The notes under the pieces are model-generated. The model had not been told where the DNA came from. It worked only from the letters and a program-made list of their open reading frames with translations, and ran no database searches. Shown piece by piece: positions 26,533 through 36,009 of a DNA stretch of 63,570 bases (the first letter of the stretch is position 1; each line of letters starts with the position of its first letter). Source of the DNA: Vibrio hepatarius (GTDB lineage: Bacteria; Pseudomonadota; Gammaproteobacteria; Enterobacterales; Vibrionaceae); NCBI RefSeq assembly GCF_018860525.1, contig NZ_JAHKPM010000011.1:1-63570 (forward strand). Reading direction: 5' to 3'. Made by a program: the position numbers and the translations under genes.

Positions 26533-26979
26533 TTACTTCTTTTTATGGGCGCTTGGGTTGTCTTTGCAATTGCCTGTGTTGCACTTTCCGTACAAATACA
26601 AACTATGGTTGGTTAAAGTAACATTGTACTCAGAAGCAATTTGCTTTTGACGTTCTTCGATAATGTCATCAGCAAACTCAATCACTTCACCGCAGTCTAG
26701 ACAAACTAGATGATCATGGTGATGCTGAGTTGATAGCTCAAATACTGATTTTCCACCTTCGAAGTGGTGACGAGTTACGATACCCGCATCATCAAACTGG
26801 TTGAGAACACGATAAACAGTCGCCAAGCCAATCTCTTCACCAATGTCTATCAGCTTTTTGTACAAATCTTCGGCACTGATGTGTTGGCATTCAGGTTGCT
26901 GTAGTACTTCCAAGATTTTCAGTCTTGGTAAGGTAACTTTAAGACCAGCGTCCTTTAGAGCTTGGTTATTGTCCGACAT
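26533..26979 (-). CDS. fur: Ferric uptake regulator Fur
   Basis: Fur is the Fe2+-dependent repressor of iron and heme uptake, and probably controls the heme cluster at 1.4-9 kb. A winged helix (about 10-80, LKVTLPRLKILEVLQQPE) is followed by the metal site HHHDHLVCLDCGEV (about 86-99) and a dimerisation domain. A second cysteine cluster lies near the Lys-rich C-terminus. The 148 aa matches Vibrio Fur. It is monocistronic and precedes fldA, as in other gammaproteobacteria. Confidence 0.97.
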   Translation of the reverse strand: MSDNNQALKDAGLKVTLPRLKILEVLQQPECQHISAEDLYKKLIDIGEEIGLATVYRVLNQFDDAGIVTRHHFEGGKSVFELSTQHHHDHLVCLDCGEVIEFADDIIEERQKQIASEYNVTLTNHSLYLYGKCNTGNCKDNPSAHKKK

Positions 26980-27172
26980 AAATTTTCCCGTTGATTAACC
27001 GCTGCAATGAGCAGAGTTCACTATTGTTACCATTATAGGGCAGTAGCTGTTAACAATAAACCACGAACTTCAAAGGGTTACTATTATTCTTTTCATAAAC
27101 TAGTTTGACATCACTGATATTGCTCATTAGACCAGTTACAATTAATCGGCGTGAATGTAATAGAAGTAGAAT

Positions 27173-27679
27173 ATGGATAAATCAGTGGCTAAATTTTATA
27201 GGCCTAGGCTAGTCAAATTTGCTTTGAATATGTGGCCGCCATTCTGGGGAGCTGGTATACAAATTTTATCTATCAGTGAAGATTTTCGCCAGGTTAAAGT
27301 AAAGCTTAAACTCCGTTGGTGGAATAAAAATGCCAATCGTACTCAGTATGGAGGGAGTATTTTTTCGCTAACGGATCCGATTTATTCCTTGATGTTAATG
27401 GGGATTTTGGGAGATAGTTATTTTGTGTGGGATAAACAAGCGAGTATCAACTTTATTAAACCAGGGCATAGTGACTTATACGCTGAATTTTTCGTTACAC
27501 AAGAGATGCAAGACAATATTTTGCGGGAAACTGTGAGTGGCGATAAATGTTTTCCAGAGTTTATCACTTATGTGAAGGACTGTGAGGGAAACGTAGTATC
27601 AGAAATACAGCGTAAGTTGTATGTTCGTAAGAAACCAGCATATCGAAAGCAAACTTCGGCTGAAAATAAAGTAGTATAA
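27173..27679 (+). CDS. DUF4442 hotdog-fold protein, putative thioesterase-like
   Basis: This 168-aa protein matches the DUF4442 family, a hotdog-fold group related to acyl-CoA thioesterases. The segment RTQYGGSIFSLTDPIYSLML (about 61-80) sits where hotdog enzymes have their central helix, and SINFIKPGHSDLYAEF is in the beta-sheet half. No catalytic assignment is possible. It is a single gene, divergent from fur and convergent with fldA. Confidence 0.8.
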   Translation: MDKSVAKFYRPRLVKFALNMWPPFWGAGIQILSISEDFRQVKVKLKLRWWNKNANRTQYGGSIFSLTDPIYSLMLMGILGDSYFVWDKQASINFIKPGHSDLYAEFFVTQEMQDNILRETVSGDKCFPEFITYVKDCEGNVVSEIQRKLYVRKKPAYRKQTSAENKVV

Positions 27680-27703
27680 AAGACCTCCGTATCAGAAGGT
27701 CTT
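27680..27703 (-). terminator. Terminator of fldA, shared with the convergent gene
   Basis: AAGACCT at 27680-27686 pairs with AGGTCTT at 27697-27703. On the minus strand the stem runs into TTTATA. On the plus strand the following T-tract is weak. Confidence 0.75.
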
Positions 27704-27716
27704 CCTGCTTGAGAAT

Positions 27717-28250
27717 TTAGCCCTCAAGTTCCGTTAAGCACATTTCTTCATGGATCTGCTTGCACCAATTTGTCACGCGCTCGTTGGTCAATTCTGGCTG
27801 ACGATCTTCATCGACACATAGGCCAACAAACAGGTTTTCATCACCTTCAACAAGGCCCTTTGATGCTTCAAATTCATAGCTTTCAGCTGAAGTATGCCCC
27901 AGAATAGTTCCACCTTTAGCTTCAACAATGTCACGGACAGTACCCATTGCATCACAGAAGTATTCTGCATAATCTTCTTGGTCGCCACAACCAAAAATCG
28001 CAACAAGCTTGGTCGAGAAATCAATTTGTTCAAGTTCAGGGAAAAAGTCATCCCAGTCACATTGCGCTTCACCATAGTACCAAGTTGGAATACCTAACAG
28101 AAGGAGATCGAAGTTATTGATGTCTTCTTTACTACTTTTTGCGATATCTTGTACGTGAACCAGTTGTTTACCTAGTTGTTTTTGAATCATCTTTGCAACA
28201 GCTTCAGTGTTACCTGTGTCGCTACCAAAGAAGATACCTACACTTGCCAT
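27717..28250 (-). CDS. fldA: Flavodoxin FldA
   Basis: FldA is a small FMN electron carrier serving, for example, reductive enzymes and isoprenoid synthesis. The FMN phosphate loop SDTGNTEAVA is at about residues 10-19, the aromatic isoalloxazine-stacking region PTWYYGEAQCDWDDFF near 55-70, and GCGDQEDYAEYFCDA near 88. At 177 aa it is a long-chain flavodoxin. It is followed upstream on the same strand by the DUF2788 gene and ybfF, the conserved fur-fldA-ybfF neighbourhood. Confidence 0.96.
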   Translation of the reverse strand: MASVGIFFGSDTGNTEAVAKMIQKQLGKQLVHVQDIAKSSKEDINNFDLLLLGIPTWYYGEAQCDWDDFFPELEQIDFSTKLVAIFGCGDQEDYAEYFCDAMGTVRDIVEAKGGTILGHTSAESYEFEASKGLVEGDENLFVGLCVDEDRQPELTNERVTNWCKQIHEEMCLTELEG

Positions 28251-28296
28251 AGATTCGTTACCTTTACCATTTTTGTTGTGGCTTAATCAGAGGGGC

Positions 28297-28518
28297 TCAA
28301 CCTAGCCCTGTGCCTTCCCAGCTCAATTGAATGAGGCCTTTTGCAATAAAACCGGCACAACCAAGAAAGAGCACGAGCCAAACAATACGACGACCAAAGG
28401 GGGGGACATTCCCAGCTTTGAGAACATCTTTTATTGCCATACCGATTAAGAAAAAGATAGACGCAAAAAGTAAATCGAGTCCAATTGACTCTAGGATGTT
28501 CATATAGTCGTAAAGCAT
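28297..28518 (-). CDS. DUF2788 small membrane protein
   Basis: This 73-aa protein with two hydrophobic helices (about 14-32 and 45-63) separated by AGNVPPFGRRI matches the DUF2788 family of unknown function. The start at 28518 has GGGA at a good distance. It lies between ybfF and fldA on the same strand and may share their transcript. Confidence 0.8.
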   Translation of the reverse strand: MLYDYMNILESIGLDLLFASIFFLIGMAIKDVLKAGNVPPFGRRIVWLVLFLGCAGFIAKGLIQLSWEGTGLG

Positions 28519-28613
28519 GGAGTCCCTTTATGCCAGATTACTTGTGCAGAACTATACCATTGTTAAAAAATAAAGTTAACGGGTATGGGGCAACGATGTC
28601 CCCCATTCTGCAC

Positions 28614-29378
28614 TTAATGAATAAATTTATTAATTGCACGCAATACTTCTTGTGGCTTTTCTGCATGGAGCCAATGACCCGTATTAGCAATAATATGTGC
28701 TTTAGCGTTTGAAAACTGTCCCTGTATGTCAGCTTGGTATTCAGTGGAAATATAGTTTGAGTTTCCACCTTTTATAAACAAAGTTGGCGTGCTGATTTTT
28801 TCAATTTGGGTCCAACCTAGAATTTCCCAGTAGTTGTCCCACAGGCTTGATACGTTAAAGCGCCACTGAAAATATTGACCACTGTTATACAGGGATTTTC
28901 CTAAAAACTGCCTGACACCCTCTAATTCTATATGTTGTGCTAAAACTTGCAAAGCTTGCTGGCGAGATGTCGGCTTTTGCTTGATGACGGCTTTTAGCCC
29001 GTTAAAGACATTATCGTGACGTCTCTCAGGGTAACTAACTGGTGCCATATCAAGTACAATTAACTTGTCTACTTTATGCTGGACAAGTTCTGCTAGTTTC
29101 ATTGCAACCTTCCCTCCCATAGAGTGCCCGATCAAGGTGTAACGCTTTAATTCAAGATGTTCGAGAGTAATAAATACATCTTGTGCCATAAGTTGGTAGC
29201 TGTGTTCGGAAGACTGAAAGGAGGTACCATGATTACGCAAGTCTAGACTGACAATCTTATAATTTTGCCGTAACTCTCTGCTGAGCAAGCCCAGGTTATC
29301 GAGATTACCAAATAGACCATGCAATAAGACAATGGTGTGACCTTTACCTTCGATTTTATAGTTAAGCAGTTGTGACAT
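28614..29378 (-). CDS. ybfF: YbfF-type alpha/beta hydrolase (esterase)
   Basis: This is an esterase acting on short acyl or thioester substrates; the physiological substrate is unknown. The 254-aa alpha/beta fold shows the oxyanion segment VLLHGLFGN near residue 18, the nucleophile elbow GHSMGG (Ser near 89), and the catalytic His in ANTGHWLHAEKP near 235. The gene is divergent from seqA, as in E. coli. Confidence 0.93.
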   Translation of the reverse strand: MSQLLNYKIEGKGHTIVLLHGLFGNLDNLGLLSRELRQNYKIVSLDLRNHGTSFQSSEHSYQLMAQDVFITLEHLELKRYTLIGHSMGGKVAMKLAELVQHKVDKLIVLDMAPVSYPERRHDNVFNGLKAVIKQKPTSRQQALQVLAQHIELEGVRQFLGKSLYNSGQYFQWRFNVSSLWDNYWEILGWTQIEKISTPTLFIKGGNSNYISTEYQADIQGQFSNAKAHIIANTGHWLHAEKPQEVLRAINKFIH

Positions 29379-29520
29379 TTTTTTATATTCGTGATTGATT
29401 TAACGTAGTACCTCATTAGGTCATTAATCTGCTTTGTATAACAGAACTGAAACTCGCATCTTGAGGGTAGTTGGGTATATAATCCCAACAGAGTTTAAAC
29501 ATAGAGATTGTGAAAAGCGA

Positions 29521-30063
29521 ATGAAAACAATTGAGGTTGATGAGGATCTATACCGTTACATTGCAGGTCAAACCCAACACATTGGTGAAAGTGCTTCAGA
29601 TATCTTGCGACGCCTTTTGGATGTTGATGCTAAGAATCAGCAACCAACACCGATGAAAGCTGCGGTGCAGGCGAAAGGCATTGTGGTAAGCCGAGATGCG
29701 GTAAAAGAAGAGAAAATCGATAGTGTCAAAGCAATGCGATCTTTACTTATTTCAGATGAGTTTGCCGGTCTTAAAAAGGCGATTGATCGATTTATGCTAG
29801 TACTTTCAACATTGAATCGTATTGAGCCTCAAAGGTTTTCTGAAGCAACTCTGGTTAAAGGACGTAAGCGTGTTTACTTTGCAAATAATGAACAAACTCT
29901 ACTAGAGAGTGGCAATACGACGAAACCTAAAGCAATCCCTGGATCACCTTTTTGGGTGATCACTAACAGCAATACGAGCCGCAAGCGTCAAATGGTTGAT
30001 CAGTTGATGGCTAGAATGCAATTTCCTACAGACTTAATAGAGAAAGTCACGAATTCAATCTAA
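29521..30063 (+). CDS. seqA: SeqA, negative modulator of replication initiation
   Basis: SeqA binds hemimethylated GATC sites, sequesters new origins and limits DnaA-driven re-initiation. The N-terminal oligomerisation domain begins MKTIEVDEDLYRYIA, and the C-terminal DNA-binding domain contains ASRF-like RKRVYFAN and the NSNTSRKRQM segment near the end. I placed the start at 29521 (180 aa), the normal SeqA start; the longer frame to 29434 adds unrelated residues and covers the promoter. Pgm follows, as in E. coli. Confidence 0.96.
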   Translation: MKTIEVDEDLYRYIAGQTQHIGESASDILRRLLDVDAKNQQPTPMKAAVQAKGIVVSRDAVKEEKIDSVKAMRSLLISDEFAGLKKAIDRFMLVLSTLNRIEPQRFSEATLVKGRKRVYFANNEQTLLESGNTTKPKAIPGSPFWVITNSNTSRKRQMVDQLMARMQFPTDLIEKVTNSI

Positions 30064-30076
30064 TCATTCAGATTTT

Positions 30077-30118
30077 AACCTCATAATATTCATTGCTTTG
30101 AGTATTATGAGGTTTTTT
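30077..30118 (+). terminator. seqA terminator
   Basis: A 12-bp stem (AACCTCATAATA with TATTATGAGGTT, 30077-30114) runs into TTTT. It separates seqA from pgm, so read-through rather than strict co-transcription would be needed for an operon. Confidence 0.88.
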
Positions 30119-30149
30119 ATTTCAAGGTTTTTAATAAAGGATGTCAACA

Positions 30150-31796
30150 ATGACGATGCACCCTCGCGCTGGACGAAAAGCCCAGCAACAAGATTTGCAT
30201 AATATTCCTGAACTTGTCTCAGACTACTATCTTCTTCAACCTGAACCAAACAACTCTGATCATAAAGTTCAGTTTGGTACTTCTGGTCATCGAGGTACCG
30301 CCGGTAAATGTACTTTTAATGAAACTCACATTTTGGCTATCGTACAAGCGATAGTTGAAGTTCGAGCTAAGAATGGTACCACTGGCCCCATGTTTGTCGG
30401 TAAGGATACACATGCGCTTTCTGTACCTGCTTTTTTAAGTGTTGTTGAAGTTCTGGTAGCAAATAATATCAAGGTAATCGTGCAGCAAGATAATGGCTAT
30501 GTTCCAACGCCAAGTATTTCGCATGCTATTTTAACTCATAACCTCAATAATTCTGCTAAAGCTGATGGTATAGTTATTACCCCATCTCATAACCCACCGC
30601 AGGATGGTGGTATTAAATACAACCCATCGCATGGGGGGCCTGCGGAGGGGGAGTTGACACAAATTATTGAAGAACATGCAAACGCTTTTATTTCGGGCAA
30701 ACTAAACGGTGTTAAGCGAGTCTCTATCGAAAAAGCGAAGGCATCAGAGTTGTTTATTGAAAGTGATCTAGTAATGCCTTATGTCTCTGACTTGAAAAAT
30801 GTTATTAACATGGAAGCGATTCAGAAAGCCAAGCTAAAAATAGGTGTCGATCCTCTCGGAGGCAGTGGTATTGAATACTGGCGCCAAATTGCGATTGATT
30901 ACTCATTAGATCTTACCTTGGTCAATGAAGCCGTTGATCCTTCTTTTCAGTTTATGTGTTTAGATAAAGATGGCGTCATCAGAATGGACTGCTCTTCTCC
31001 TTACGCGATGGCTGGGTTGCTGGAACATAAAGATAGTTTTGACTTAGCATTTGGTAATGACCCAGACTATGACCGTCACGGAATTGTTACCCCGAATGGT
31101 TTAATGAACCCAAATCACTTCCTTGCGGTATGTATTGACTACCTTTATCGTCATCGTCAAGGTTGGGATAAGACAGTAGCTGTTGGTAAAACATTAGTGT
31201 CTAGTGCGTTGATCGATCGTGTCGTTGCTGATCTTGGCCGTGATTTATGTGAAGTACCCGTTGGCTTTAAATGGTTTGTCGATGGCTTATACCAGGGTAA
31301 ATTGGGTTTTGGAGGAGAAGAAAGCGCGGGTGCTTCATTCTTACGTATGGATGGTACGCCATGGTCAACAGATAAAGATGGTATTATTCTTTGCTTGCTC
31401 GCAGCCGAAATTACTGCAGTGACAGGTATAGACCCTCAAGAGTATTACCAAAACCTTACCGTCAAACATGGTACATCTCATTATAGCCGCCTTCAAGCCA
31501 TGGCAAATGGCCCTCAAAAAGAAGTACTAGCAAAGCTATCACCAGATATGGTTACTGCCCAAGATCTTGCTGGAGATAAAATTACAGCTCGTTTAACTCA
31601 TGCTTCTGGGAATGATGCTGCGATTGGTGGACTTAAAGTGACGACACAAAATGGTTGGTTTGCTGCTCGTCCTTCGGGTACGGAAGATATTTATAAAATA
31701 TACTGCGAGAGTTTTAAAGGGGCTGAGCACTTAAAGCAAATTGAGTCTGAAGCTCAAGAAATTGTTAATCAGGTTTTTGTCAACGCAGGGTTGTGA
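30150..31796 (+). CDS. pgm: Phosphoglucomutase (alpha-D-glucose phosphate-specific)
   Basis: Pgm interconverts glucose-1-phosphate and glucose-6-phosphate. The phosphoserine loop is in [13 protein letters not shown] near residue 140, the metal loop [11 protein letters not shown] near 300, the sugar-binding GGEESAG near 390 and the phosphate-binding [13 protein letters not shown] near 510. I chose ATG 30150 (548 aa, [10 protein letters not shown]) because AAAGGA lies eight bases upstream; the ATG at 30141 overlaps that site. Sequence and gene order follow E. coli pgm. Confidence 0.96.
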   Translation: MTMHPRAGRKAQQQDLHNIPELVSDYYLLQPEPNNSDHKVQFGTSGHRGTAGKCTFNETHILAIVQAIVEVRAKNGTTGPMFVGKDTHALSVPAFLSVVEVLVANNIKVIVQQDNGYVPTPSISHAILTHNLNNSAKADGIVITPSHNPPQDGGIKYNPSHGGPAEGELTQIIEEHANAFISGKLNGVKRVSIEKAKASELFIESDLVMPYVSDLKNVINMEAIQKAKLKIGVDPLGGSGIEYWRQIAIDYSLDLTLVNEAVDPSFQFMCLDKDGVIRMDCSSPYAMAGLLEHKDSFDLAFGNDPDYDRHGIVTPNGLMNPNHFLAVCIDYLYRHRQGWDKTVAVGKTLVSSALIDRVVADLGRDLCEVPVGFKWFVDGLYQGKLGFGGEESAGASFLRMDGTPWSTDKDGIILCLLAAEITAVTGIDPQEYYQNLTVKHGTSHYSRLQAMANGPQKEVLAKLSPDMVTAQDLAGDKITARLTHASGNDAAIGGLKVTTQNGWFAARPSGTEDIYKIYCESFKGAEHLKQIESEAQEIVNQVFVNAGL

Positions 31797-31821
31797 TCTC
31801 AAAGGTCAACATATCCCAAAT

Positions 31822-31854
31822 AAGGGCTGGCATAAAAATGGCCCGCCCTTTTTT
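31822..31854 (+). terminator. pgm terminator
   Basis: AAGGGC at 31822-31827 pairs with GCCCTT at 31845-31850, followed by TTTT. It lies between convergent genes. Confidence 0.78.
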
Positions 31855-31895
31855 AACTTTTCTGAAGCTGTTTGCCATAGGTTAGGTTTTTTACA

Positions 31896-32657
31896 TTATC
31901 CATATGGCCAGCTATCAGGGACCACAAACCAAAATATCTTTTGCTGGGTTTGAGCGTGGATAAAGCGTCCACTGGTTTTTTTTAGTGGTTGCTCGAACTG
32001 CTCTAGGCCGGTTGCCCAGTACTGTTTATCTAATTCGAATAAAGGCTCATTAATCAGTTCCCATTGGTGTTCATAACACCAATATCCTGAAATTTGAGAT
32101 GGATCTATTTCGTAACCTAAACAGTGTGTTGGAGTAAACTCCGAGGAAAAGGGATTGGTGTAAAGTCGCCCTTGCAGTAGTAGATGTTTAGATAAATCAT
32201 TCATTTCAGGCTGTTGAACTAAAAATTCTTTGGAGTTGCTCATTTTTAACTGATGAGAAAGCATCCTATCCAACTTTTTGTCCAATTGGTCATGTGCATT
32301 AGGACCAAACCAGGTACCCTGATGAAGCAAATAAAATTTAATCGCTACTTCCCAGTGTTCTCGTTTATTTGTTTGGCTGTTTTTTAGGATAAGATCAATC
32401 GCTCCTATGGTTTGGCCATTACTGTCATTCAACTGGAGTTCCTCCAGCTCTATGGTGTAGTGGTCACTGTTTTCAAAAGTTTTACTGCACAGGTGCTGGT
32501 ATAAAAAACCCAACCTAGGGTTACCGTCGTAGGCAATATCTACAGGAGTTTTGGAAGAAAGTGACAGCAGAGATTCAAAAGGAGGAGTTAATTTAAATAA
32601 TGGTGGAGTATTAGCTATCCAATGGTAAAAAAGCATCAGTTTACTCATATCTAGCAT
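31896..32657 (-). CDS. DUF1853 family protein
   Basis: This 253-aa protein matches the DUF1853 family. The diagnostic segment is AIDLILKN followed by HWEVAIKFYLLHQG (about residues 84-112), then PNAHDQLDKKLDRMLSHQL. The spaced Asp, Glu and Lys are reminiscent of a PD-(D/E)XK nuclease core, but this is a pattern impression and no activity is known to me. AGGA precedes the ATG at 32657. It is transcribed alone. Confidence 0.78.
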   Translation of the reverse strand: MLDMSKLMLFYHWIANTPPLFKLTPPFESLLSLSSKTPVDIAYDGNPRLGFLYQHLCSKTFENSDHYTIELEELQLNDSNGQTIGAIDLILKNSQTNKREHWEVAIKFYLLHQGTWFGPNAHDQLDKKLDRMLSHQLKMSNSKEFLVQQPEMNDLSKHLLLQGRLYTNPFSSEFTPTHCLGYEIDPSQISGYWCYEHQWELINEPLFELDKQYWATGLEQFEQPLKKTSGRFIHAQTQQKIFWFVVPDSWPYG

Positions 32658-32768
32658 CTAGTTCCTTAAAACAAAGTTTATTGGTATCGCAACCAGAATA
32701 GTTTGTAACTAGCATCCTAAATGCTGTTGCCATACACTGTGTGCAAAGGCCTAGTTCTGGAAGTTACA

Positions 32769-33527
32769 ATGGAAAATATTCAATTAGAGCGAATTATAAA
32801 CGAAAAACTGTCCCCGCACCTGATAAAAGACTACGCACCTAATGGGTTGCAAGTTGAGGGAAAACTCAATATTCAAACCATAGTAACAGGAGTAACAGCT
32901 TCTCAAGCTTTGATTGAAAAGGCGATAGAAAAAAAGGCAGACGCTCTGCTTGTACATCATGGGTACTTTTGGAAAGGAGAGCCTGAACCTATTCGTGGTA
33001 TGAAAGGAAATCGAATCCGTACTTTGATAAAAAATGATATTAACTTATATGGGTACCATTTACCGTTAGATATTCACCCAAAATTGGGCAATAACGCTGA
33101 GTTGGCAAGACTTCTTGATATTGAAGTTGAAGGCGGCTTGGAAGGACATTCTCAGTCAGTTGCTATGTTTGGACGTTTGAAAAAGCCTGAAACTGGAGCT
33201 GCGTTTGCAGAAAAAATTAGTAAAGTACTAAACCGAAAACCGCTTCACATAGTACCGGAAAATACCAATAAGATAATTGAAACGGTAGGGTGGTGTACTG
33301 GCGGTGGTCAAGATTTTATCGAGTTGGCAGTTCAACATGGTCTAGATGCTTTTATTTCTGGAGAGATTTCAGAGCGAACGACCTATACAGCAAGAGAGAT
33401 GAATATCCACTATTTTGCGGCAGGTCATCATGCGACTGAACGTTACGGGATTAAAGCTTTGGGTGAGTGGTTAGCGAGCGAGCATGGTTTGGATGTAGAG
33501 TTTGTTGATATTGATAATCCAGTGTAA
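32769..33527 (+). CDS. Nif3-like dinuclear metal centre protein (YbgI family)
   Basis: This 252-aa protein belongs to the Nif3/YbgI family, which forms hexamers with a two-metal site; its biochemical role is unsettled. Conserved pieces are DYAPNGLQVEG near residue 24, LLVHHGYFWKGE near 62 (metal His), YGYHLPLDIHPKLGNN near 97, and HHATERYGIKALGEWL near 220. The start at 32769 (MENIQLERI) has GGAAG at a good distance; the longer frame to 32721 is unlikely. Confidence 0.9.
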   Translation: MENIQLERIINEKLSPHLIKDYAPNGLQVEGKLNIQTIVTGVTASQALIEKAIEKKADALLVHHGYFWKGEPEPIRGMKGNRIRTLIKNDINLYGYHLPLDIHPKLGNNAELARLLDIEVEGGLEGHSQSVAMFGRLKKPETGAAFAEKISKVLNRKPLHIVPENTNKIIETVGWCTGGGQDFIELAVQHGLDAFISGEISERTTYTAREMNIHYFAAGHHATERYGIKALGEWLASEHGLDVEFVDIDNPV

Positions 33528-33546
33528 ACCCTAAATCAAATTTAAG

Positions 33547-33577
33547 AAGGGCTGATTTATGCCAGCCCTTTGTTTTT
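33547..33577 (+). terminator. Terminator between the Nif3 gene and gltA
   Basis: AAGGGCTG at 33547-33554 pairs with CAGCCCTT at 33563-33570, followed by TGTTTTTT. It may also slow gltA transcripts from the other side. Confidence 0.9.
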
Positions 33578-33593
33578 TAAAATATTATATCAA

Positions 33594-34883
33594 TTAGTCT
33601 CTATCATGCAAAGGCTTGAAGTTACGCTGAGTTTTGCCAGTGTATAATTGTCTTGGGCGGCCAATACGATTGAGAGGGTCGCTATGCATTTCATTCCAGT
33701 GTGCAATCCAACCTATTGTTCTCGATAGTGCAAAAATTACTGTGAACATAGAAACAGGGATGCCAATGGCTTTTAGAATAATACCAGAGTAGAAATCCAC
33801 ATTTGGGTATAGCTTTTTAGAGACGAAGTACTCGTCAGACAATGCAATACGCTCAAGTTCCATCGCCACATCAAGCAATGGATCATCAATGTTCAGCTCT
33901 TTAAGGACGTCATGACAAGTTTCGCGCATGACAGTGGCTCGAGGATCGTAGTTTTTGTAAACACGATGCCCAAAGCCCATAAGTCGGAAAGGATCATCTT
34001 TATCCTTAGCACGATCGATATACTCAGGGATTTTGTCTACGCTGCCTATCTCTTCAAGCATCTTGAGGCACGCTTCATTCGCTCCACCATGAGCAGGTCC
34101 CCAAAGTGATGCGATACCTGCGGCAATACACGCAAATGGATTTGCACCGGAAGAGCCAGCTAAACGTACAGTAGAGGTTGAGGCATTTTGTTCATGATCT
34201 GCATGCAGAGTGAATATTTTATCCATAGCTCTTGCAACGACAGGATTTACGTCATATTCCTCACATGGGTTTGCAAACATCATGTGTAGGTAGTTTTCAG
34301 CGTAGGTCAGGTCATTACGCGGATAAATGAAAGGTTGACCGATTGAGTATTTGTAACACATGGCAGCAAGCGTAGGCATTTTCGACAGCAAACGGTAAGC
34401 CGTAATCTCACGGTGAGTATCGTTATTAATATCCATCGAATCGTGGTAGAAGGCTGCTAACGCACCTACTACACCACACATAACCGCCATTGGGTGAGCA
34501 TCGCGTCGGAATCCATGGAAAAAGCTCGCAATTTGCTCATGCACCATAGTATGTCGTGTGACGGTGACTTTAAAGTTTTCGTATTGTTCGCGTGTCGGGG
34601 CTTCACCATAAAGAAGAATGTAACATACCTCTAGGTAATCAGCATTATTGGCAAGCTGATCAATAGGGTAACCACGGTGCAAAAGAATACCTTTGCCACC
34701 GTCAATGTAGGTGATTTGAGATTCACAGGATGCAGTGGCAAGAAAACCCGGGTCAAACGTAAAATAACCATTTGCTCCAAGTGTACGAACGTCGATTACT
34801 GGGGTGCCCAGAGCACCTTCCATAATCGGAAGTTCGATAGGCGCTTGACCTTCAATATGAAGGGTCGCTTTCTTATCCGCCAT
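33594..34883 (-). CDS. gltA: Citrate synthase
   Basis: GltA condenses acetyl-CoA and oxaloacetate to citrate. The 429-aa sequence is a type II (hexameric, NADH-regulated) bacterial citrate synthase: [15 protein letters not shown] N-terminal domain, [20 protein letters not shown] near 58, the catalytic histidines in HADHEQNAS near 232 and [14 protein letters not shown] near 305, and the catalytic Asp in VDFYSGI near 362. AAGGAG precedes the ATG. It is divergent from sdhC, as in enterics. Confidence 0.97.
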   Translation of the reverse strand: MADKKATLHIEGQAPIELPIMEGALGTPVIDVRTLGANGYFTFDPGFLATASCESQITYIDGGKGILLHRGYPIDQLANNADYLEVCYILLYGEAPTREQYENFKVTVTRHTMVHEQIASFFHGFRRDAHPMAVMCGVVGALAAFYHDSMDINNDTHREITAYRLLSKMPTLAAMCYKYSIGQPFIYPRNDLTYAENYLHMMFANPCEEYDVNPVVARAMDKIFTLHADHEQNASTSTVRLAGSSGANPFACIAAGIASLWGPAHGGANEACLKMLEEIGSVDKIPEYIDRAKDKDDPFRLMGFGHRVYKNYDPRATVMRETCHDVLKELNIDDPLLDVAMELERIALSDEYFVSKKLYPNVDFYSGIILKAIGIPVSMFTVIFALSRTIGWIAHWNEMHSDPLNRIGRPRQLYTGKTQRNFKPLHDRD

Positions 34884-35278
34884 AACAATCTCCTTTGTTA
34901 ATTATTTAATCCGTCCAGGATGTTTGTGTAATATTTTTGTACGTGTGTTCGTTATCAAAGTCAATTATTCTGCTCTGACTTGTGCACTTGTTATGATTTT
35001 TTATAACTATAAGGTTAAAAATCTGTTCTATGTAGCAAAAATAGTTACGTCAATTGTGCTAAAATATGGTCAGCCGTATATTGGCGCCGTAAATTTTGAT
35101 TGAAACCTTATAAATGTAGGTTTGGAACAGATGTGAGGTGATGTTCCAGACTTTGTTGTTAGCACTTTACTACAACTTCATCCCATTTTTTGGGCATGCT
35201 ACCTGTTGAATAAATGTTAACTTTTGTAGGTTTGCATTAAAATTTCGTTCATAACAATAAATGCTTCAATGGAGCTGA
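34884..35278. promoter_or_regulatory. Divergent gltA-sdhC control region
   Basis: This 395-base AT-rich region must hold the promoters of gltA and of the sdh-suc operon. It contains the inverted repeat TGGAACA (35123-35129) and TGTTCCA (35142-35148) around a GTGAGGTGA-containing loop. In enterics this region is controlled by ArcA and CRP. I could not identify clear sites for either here. The sdhC GTG at 35279 has GGAG five bases upstream. Confidence 0.5.
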
Positions 35279-35671
35279 GTGAGCAAGCCCGTGAAAGAAA
35301 GAAAGTCAAGACCTGTTAATTTAGATTTGCAGACTATAAACTTTCCGATCACAGCAATCGCATCCATTTTACACCGAGTTTCGGGAGTAATTACGTTTGT
35401 CGCGATCGGGATACTTCTTTGGTTACTATCCATTTCCCTGTCTTCCCCAATAGGTTATGCACAAGCTGTCGATATTGTCGATGGTTTCGTCGTAAAATTT
35501 ATTTTATGGGGTATTTTGACGGCTTTGTCCTACCATATAGCAGGTGGCATTCGTCATTTGCTAATGGATTTAGGCCATTTTGAAGAGCTGGAATCTGGTG
35601 CAATGAGTGCCAAGGTTGCATTTGCAGCAACAGCCGTTCTGTCCGTTTTGGCGGGGATTTTAGTATGGTAA
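35279..35671 (+). CDS. sdhC: Succinate dehydrogenase cytochrome b556 subunit SdhC
   Basis: SdhC is one of two membrane anchors of complex II and helps bind heme b and ubiquinone. The 130-aa protein shows RPVNLDLQTINFPITAIASI near residue 10, the quinone-site HRVSG near 33, three hydrophobic helices, and the heme-ligand His region ALSYHIAGGIRHLLMDLG near 82. It starts with GTG and overlaps sdhD by seven bases. It is the first gene of sdhCDAB-sucAB-sucCD. Confidence 0.95.
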   Translation: MSKPVKERKSRPVNLDLQTINFPITAIASILHRVSGVITFVAIGILLWLLSISLSSPIGYAQAVDIVDGFVVKFILWGILTALSYHIAGGIRHLLMDLGHFEELESGAMSAKVAFAATAVLSVLAGILVW

Positions 35672-36009
35672 AACACATATCATCTTTTGGTCGTAATGGT
35701 GTACATGATTTCTTGCTGATCCGTGCATCTGCGATCATTATGACTCTTTACACTATTTATCTGGTCAGCTTTTTTGCTTTCGCAGATATTTCTTACGTCT
35801 CTTGGACACAGTTCTTTGGTGGAACGACAACAAAAGTGTTCACAATGCTTGCGTTGGTCTCAATTCTTATCCACGCTTGGATAGGGCTTTGGCAAGTTCT
35901 TACAGACTACATTAAGTGCGCAAAACTTCGTGGTTTCCTACAGCTAGGTATCATCGCTGTTTTATTTGGGTACTTTTTTTCTGGTCTATTTATTTTGTGG
36001 GGTGCGTAA
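35665..36009 (+). CDS. sdhD: Succinate dehydrogenase membrane anchor SdhD
   Basis: SdhD is the second membrane anchor of complex II. At 114 aa it carries three helices, GRNGVHDFLLIRASAIIMT at the N-terminus and the heme/quinone segment LVSILIHAWIGLWQVLTDYIK (about residues 64-84) with the expected His and Tyr. Its start overlaps the sdhC stop and its stop directly abuts the sdhA start, so the genes are tightly coupled. Confidence 0.95.
   Translation: MVKHISSFGRNGVHDFLLIRASAIIMTLYTIYLVSFFAFADISYVSWTQFFGGTTTKVFTMLALVSILIHAWIGLWQVLTDYIKCAKLRGFLQLGIIAVLFGYFFSGLFILWGA

Noticed and set aside
28584..28606. ATGGGG/CCCCAT hairpin after ybfF as a terminator
   Set aside because: The T-run on the minus strand is separated from the stem by about 14 bases, so evidence is too weak for a terminator call.
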